This document shows positions 16,205-20,358 of a DNA stretch of 20,358 nt, in pieces. Source of the stretch: Deinococcus sp. Its GTDB lineage: Bacteria > Deinococcota > Deinococci > Deinococcales > Deinococcaceae. Position numbers and translations under genes: made by a program. Location of the stretch: positions 1 through 20,358 of the forward strand of contig JANXWI010000455.1 of NCBI GenBank assembly GCA_025351205.1, in the 5' to 3' direction. Within the stretch, counting starts at the first letter, position 1; every line of letters starts with the position of its first letter. The notes under the pieces are model-generated. The model was not told the DNA's origin and searched no databases. It was given only the letters and a program-made list of their open reading frames with translations.

Positions 16205-16918
16205 ATGACCGACGCCCCCCCGCCCGATTTCGAGTCCCGCATTCTCGACGCCATCCGGCGCGGGGCCAGCATGGAAGACATTGCGGGCATCCGGCCATCT
16301 CGGGTGGACACCCCCGCCGAGGCGATCCGTGCGCTCAAGGAAGGCAATTCCCGTTTTTTCGGCGGTCAGAGCCTGCGCCCCGACCTGGGAGCCAACGAGC
16401 GACGCGCCCAGATCATGGGGCAGACACCGTTTGCCGTGGTGCTGGCGTGCAGCGACAGCCGGGTGCCCGTGGAACTGGTGTTCGATCAGGGCTTCGGTGA
16501 TTTGTTCGTGGTGCGGGTGGCGGGCAACGTGATGGCCGATTCGGCGCTGGGCACCGTCGAGTACGCCATCCGGCACCTGAAGGTGCAGCTGATCATGGTG
16601 ATGGGCCACGAGGGCTGCGGCGCGGTGCAGTCGGCCATGTTCCCCGAAGAGGTGATCGCCCAGGAGCCGCCCGCGCTTCGGGCACTGATTCGGCTGATCC
16701 AGCCTGCCCTGGTGGGCCTGCCGGACATCCGTGACCGCAAGGCCCGGATGCGCGAGGCGGTGCTGAACAACGTGCGGCATCAGGCGGCGGCGCTCAGGGA
16801 TCAGGACACCGTGCGGCGGGCCGAGGCGAGCGGGCAGCTGCGGGTGATCGGCGGCTTCTACGAGATCGGATCGGGCGCGGTGGATTTTCTGACCGAGGCT
16901 GAGGATCTGCTGCCGTAA
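16205..16918 (+). CDS. beta-class carbonic anhydrase
   Basis: A 237-residue zinc enzyme that interconverts CO2 and bicarbonate. The zinc site is complete: Cys82, Asp84 and Arg86 in ACSDSRVP, and His135 and Cys138 in GHEGCGAV. The middle FVVRVAGNVMADSALGTVEYAI and C-terminal VIGGFYEIGSGAVDFL are family-typical. A ~35-residue N-terminal helical extension (FESRILDAIRRGASMEDIAG) precedes the core. There is no signal peptide at ATG 16205; a longer frame to 16130 would run over the promoter. Monocistronic. Confidence 0.95.
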   Translation: MTDAPPPDFESRILDAIRRGASMEDIAGIRPSRVDTPAEAIRALKEGNSRFFGGQSLRPDLGANERRAQIMGQTPFAVVLACSDSRVPVELVFDQGFGDLFVVRVAGNVMADSALGTVEYAIRHLKVQLIMVMGHEGCGAVQSAMFPEEVIAQEPPALRALIRLIQPALVGLPDIRDRKARMREAVLNNVRHQAAALRDQDTVRRAEASGQLRVIGGFYEIGSGAVDFLTEAEDLLP

Positions 16919-17060
16919 GCAGAAAGCAATTCAGCACCGAAAGCCTGCGAGGCGGAATGTAACCCGTCTGGCAGAGCTTTGCGTGCCTTATCAACTAGAC
17001 CGACAGATGTAGCAACGCGCCTGGTCAAACTGGCATACCCTAAGCTTAAAGGTAACGTGA

Positions 17061-17067
17061 GAGGAGG
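17061..17067 (+). promoter_or_regulatory. Shine-Dalgarno of the AT-rich operon
   Basis: GAGGAGG, five bases before GTG 17073 and eleven before ATG 17079, so the GTG is favoured. It is one of the few strong ribosome sites here. A possible -10 is TAAGCT at 17041-17046. Confidence 0.7.
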
Positions 17068-17072
17068 CTGAA

Positions 17073-18116
17073 GTGCGGATGAATAAGCGGCACTGGCAAC
17101 GGCGAGCGATGGCGGCAGCGGCAGCGGGGTTGGTGGGCGTGGGGCTGGGAGAGGAGCAGGCAACAGCACAAACTAAAATTGAAAATTTTAACGTCAGACT
17201 CACTCTACAAGATGTACAGCGCCTTGCAAAAATAGGATATAGAGATGAAACTTTAGACTATCGATTCAACGATATCGGCTATATACAAGATTATGTAATA
17301 TACACAACGCATTATATTGTATTTAAGTCAAAAAAAATACTAAATGTTATTGATATAAGTAATTTTGTTGCAAAGAAAATAGAGATTGATATTAAATCTT
17401 TTATTGGAATTGATGGAGAAATCTATGGGCAAATCGGCGGCAACCTGGGAGCGATCAATCTAGAAAATAATTCTATCAAGATCAAGTCTATTGTGGAGAA
17501 AAGCACAGTTGGCATTGAAAAAACACCATCAAAAAGTATTTTAACATTATATTCTGTTTCAAAGAAAAGAATATATTTTAACTTATATTCAATAAATACG
17601 TGTAATATTTATGGTGTATTGAAATTAGGTAGCTTAGACGAAGTATGGAAAATTAATGAATGTTTAAGTGGAAATTCAGTAAAAATACCCCTTTTAATCT
17701 TCCAGGGAGAAGGATATGGAATAGCAAAAGGCGATTATTTGTATATTCCTCCAGGGAGAAGTTTTAACCAAGAATTAGTTATATACGATATTGAAACAGC
17801 TAAAAAGATAGATAGAATTGGCTCTACGAGTAATCTTTTTTTGAAGGCTAAAAAAATTATCGAAAGAGAATTATATCCAACAAACATATCAAGTAATTAT
17901 TTTTTGGACTCAATTTGTAAGCCTGTCGATCCAATAACTTCAAGAACTATTTCAGAGTACATGTCCGTGAAGCACAAATTTTACTTTCCAGATCGAGTGA
18001 TGAAATGTGGGAATTCGCTCTATACTGTGCTTTGGTCATCAAAGCCAAATAACGCAGAAATTCAGGATACAGCCAAGGCAGGTTTTCAGATTACTCTGAT
18101 CGGGGGAAGAAGATGA
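17073..18116 (+). CDS. secreted protein of unknown function, AT-rich
   Basis: A 347-residue protein beginning MRMNKRHWQRRAM, then an Ala/Gly/Val/Leu hydrophobic core and an ATA-QT cleavage site near residue 33, so it should be exported; the RR pair hints at a Tat or Sec signal. The first ~95 bases are very GC-rich, after which the sequence turns AT-rich at about 17171, with many ATA, AAA and TTA codons unlike the neighbours. The mature part is beta-rich (repeated Y, I, N and K; e.g. YVIYTTHYIVFKSKKILNVI), possibly propeller- or beta-sandwich-like. No family recognised. Its TGA overlaps the start of the next gene (ATGA), so the two form an operon, and both are probably recently acquired. Confidence 0.8.
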   Translation: MRMNKRHWQRRAMAAAAAGLVGVGLGEEQATAQTKIENFNVRLTLQDVQRLAKIGYRDETLDYRFNDIGYIQDYVIYTTHYIVFKSKKILNVIDISNFVAKKIEIDIKSFIGIDGEIYGQIGGNLGAINLENNSIKIKSIVEKSTVGIEKTPSKSILTLYSVSKKRIYFNLYSINTCNIYGVLKLGSLDEVWKINECLSGNSVKIPLLIFQGEGYGIAKGDYLYIPPGRSFNQELVIYDIETAKKIDRIGSTSNLFLKAKKIIERELYPTNISSNYFLDSICKPVDPITSRTISEYMSVKHKFYFPDRVMKCGNSLYTVLWSSKPNNAEIQDTAKAGFQITLIGGRR

Positions 18117-20358
18117 AGTTTAAACAATTTGTTTTTTACCGCTAATACTCATTATGTCGTGTAGCCAAGTTAACATTCCTGAAGTTAATTCTATTCAAAT
18201 TGATCAAACCACGGATATAATTCTACTTGATCAAACAATGGAAAGTCTTGATGGTGTCTATAGCAATGAATTGGGAAGGGTAATATCTCCCACTGAGACG
18301 AGCATTAATGCTAATGATGTTTATGGATTAGGATTACCTGACGTTTGCAAAATAAGTCCAACTGGTGATTATAGAAGATCGCAAGTCGATCCAGTCGATC
18401 CAATTTTTGGAAAGGCTAGTTACCAAAAGAGTAAAGTGCGGCTTCTAAATGAGAGTCAATTCCAACTTTCTACATACAAAACTGGTGGAAACAAAGATGC
18501 CTATCCTGCTATTTATTACTATATGGGAGGCGTAGGGTCGGGTGCGAGTGGACAGGCTCTAGACATAGGCGTGGCATTTATAAAAAATGATGGATGGCAA
18601 CCATACTTGCAGGTTAATGGCCTCCCAATCGCCGTGCGCGTTCCCGCGCCCGCGCCTGCAATTCTTGTCAAACCTAGAACACCTGGTGGAAAAGTAAAGT
18701 ATTACTATATTTACCGCTTCGACTCTGCACAAGACCTAAGTATGGAAACATATGTTTCTCCAACTAATGTCTACTATACACGTTACACTGCCAGTGGCAG
18801 GAAAGCTCTTATTGCTATCGAGATAAGTGTAGACAAATCAGAGACTAGAATTGGCAATCCATCATTCGAAAATCAAAGTTCAGCGCTCGACCTCTTATTT
18901 TCCTTTGATCAGCAAACACCGGGCTGGATATCAACTCCCATTCCTAATTTTAGGACCGGTCAGCCCTTAAAGTTCTCAACGTCTAAAGCATACAACGCGA
19001 TTTATATAAATGGAAAAGAATTAAATGAAAGTGAAAGATACACGTATATCGAAAACACAAGCGACAAGATTGAGGGTATGACTTGGTATAATGAGATAAT
19101 TGGTGTTGTTGATCCTAAAAGTTGGAATTCAAAACTGGGGAGATATACGTCAATAAAGACTTATGAGCGTCCACAATGGATTAAATCTGATACTACATCT
19201 GATTGCAAAGCACCTATGGCTAATGGGAAAATTGATGTTAACTTAGTGGGTCAAGGCGAAGTCATCTCAATCTACTCAAAATTTGAAAAGCCAAAGCTCA
19301 ATGCCAACGGTCCCGCTGGCGCAAAGGCGAAAGTTGGATCGACGCTGTTAGATCGAATCATCATTACCCTGACTTATTTTGTTGGGCAACCTATTGGTAC
19401 AAACTGGTATGTCTCGCCTCTAACACCGAATGCTCCACAGGTCCAGATTACCCCGCAGGCTATCCCCGCAAGTGACTTACCTACGCTGGCAACAACCTCC
19501 GGCAGCGTTACAACCAGTCAGGCTGCATCTGTCGATTTCTCGTATCTGTGTCAGACGCCAGGGCCGCACTCTTTCAACTACACGGTTTCTGACCCGACCG
19601 GATATGCACAGTCCGCAACCTTCACCATTTCTGTCACGTGTATCGGCCCGAAGATGACCGCCCCCACGCCCAACCCCCTGAGCATCTCGGCCAATGTGGG
19701 CAGCACGGCCACGGGCAGCTTCAGCTTTGGCAACTGCCCTGGCGGCACGGCCAACGACTGCGCCCCGCTCAACTTCACCGTGTCGGGCAGCACTGGCCTG
19801 AGCGTGAGCAACACTGCCAGCCCCCTTGCGCCTGGAGGGACGGCGACAGTGAATGTCAGCTACCCATGTACGACTGCCGGAACCTTTCAAGCCACTGCTA
19901 CGGTGGGGAATGTTGATCCGGCGATGGCGAGTAGTGTAGTGACGGTGAATGTGACATGCAGAGCTGTGATTCCCCCGCCTGCTGCTTCGTTACCTGGCCT
20001 CGTCTACATACAAGGTGTGACGCCGGGTCAAATCGGAGGGCCATTGCCGATCAGGAATGTTGGTGGTGGGAAGCTCACGTACACGATTGATCAAAATCCG
20101 CTGCTTACCATCGACGTACCCTCTGGATCGCTTGATAGCCTCTCTAATCCAGATGTAGGACTGACTGTCTCTTATGTATGTAAAAAATTTGAGGATTTTA
20201 AAACCTCTTTGACCGTAAAAACAAATGATGTTTCGCATCTAACGATGAACATTCCTGTCTATGTCAAGTGTTCTTCCTATAGTAGCGAATATAATAATAC
20301 TTACCTAGAGATACGATATGTTTCGGCAGGTGGAGGTGGGGGCGTAGGTGATCTTGGG
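18113..20358 (+). CDS. surface lipoprotein with Ig-like repeats, 5' frameshift, runs off the window
   Basis: The natural start is ATG 18113 (ATGA overlap with the upstream stop): MKFKQFVF begins a signal peptide but hits TAA eleven codons in. The main frame, open from 18121 to the last base (735 codons from ATG 18154), supplies the rest: LPLILIMSCSQV. One extra T in the T6 tract at 18132-18137 would give MKFKQFVFLPLILIMSC, a clean lipoprotein signal with Cys17. Otherwise ATG 18154 gives a protein with no signal. Residues ~20-430 are AT-rich and unrecognised. Then come three beta-sandwich repeats, each with Y-x-C and a second Cys exactly 30 residues later (19549/19639, 19867/19957, 20179/20269), followed by a Gly-rich stretch at the edge. 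Base composition swings to GC-rich at about 19430-20000 only. Confidence 0.75.
18132..18137 (+). other. T6 tract that splits the lipoprotein signal peptide
   Basis: Six T residues at codons 7-9 of the frame from ATG 18113. With seven T the signal peptide reads through into the long frame; with six it terminates. It is a candidate slippage site, a recent mutation or a sequencing error. Confidence 0.65.

Overview
The window is high-GC DNA whose gene content and promoter style fit a Deinococcus-type bacterium. The genus is inferred. It rests on the GC-rich codon use, the high density of -10 boxes placed directly in front of start codons (leaderless transcription, reported to be widespread in Deinococcus), and the mix of housekeeping genes. 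No ribosomal or other taxonomic marker is present.

Layout: (1) 1-3220 holds the 3' end of aroA, a small membrane protein translationally coupled to it, a convergent P-loop kinase-like gene, a secreted sorbosone/PQQ-type sugar dehydrogenase and a multi-spanning membrane protein. (2) 3226-7381, all on the minus strand, is a rearranged locus. It contains an M29 aminopeptidase, a broken kinase remnant, a GHSLGG lipase, a small candidate lipoprotein, a second copy of the lipase 3' end, a 36-codon chimera (lipoprotein start fused to aminopeptidase end) and an intact kinase. (3) 7623-12635 has an exported protein of unknown function, arginine decarboxylase speA, divergent tRNA-Asp and tRNA-Gln genes with clear promoters, and hemC. 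(4) 12699-16918 has an ABM-family monooxygenase, adenine deaminase, a 2Fe-2S ferredoxin, a coiled-coil protein and a beta-carbonic anhydrase, with short tandem repeats and a repeated hairpin element between them. (5) 17073-20358 is an AT-rich two-gene operon for secreted/surface proteins. The second gene runs off the window, carries three Ig-like repeats with fixed cysteine spacing, and has its signal peptide split by an apparent frameshift at a T6 tract.

How the genes relate: most are unrelated single-gene transcription units. Coupled sets are aroA with the small membrane gene, the lipase-lipoprotein pair (GTGA overlap), the aminopeptidase-kinase pair (GTGA overlap seen in two copies) and the terminal operon (ATGA overlap). 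The most unusual parts are the duplicated and decayed lipase/lipoprotein/aminopeptidase/kinase cassette and the possibly phase-variable surface lipoprotein.
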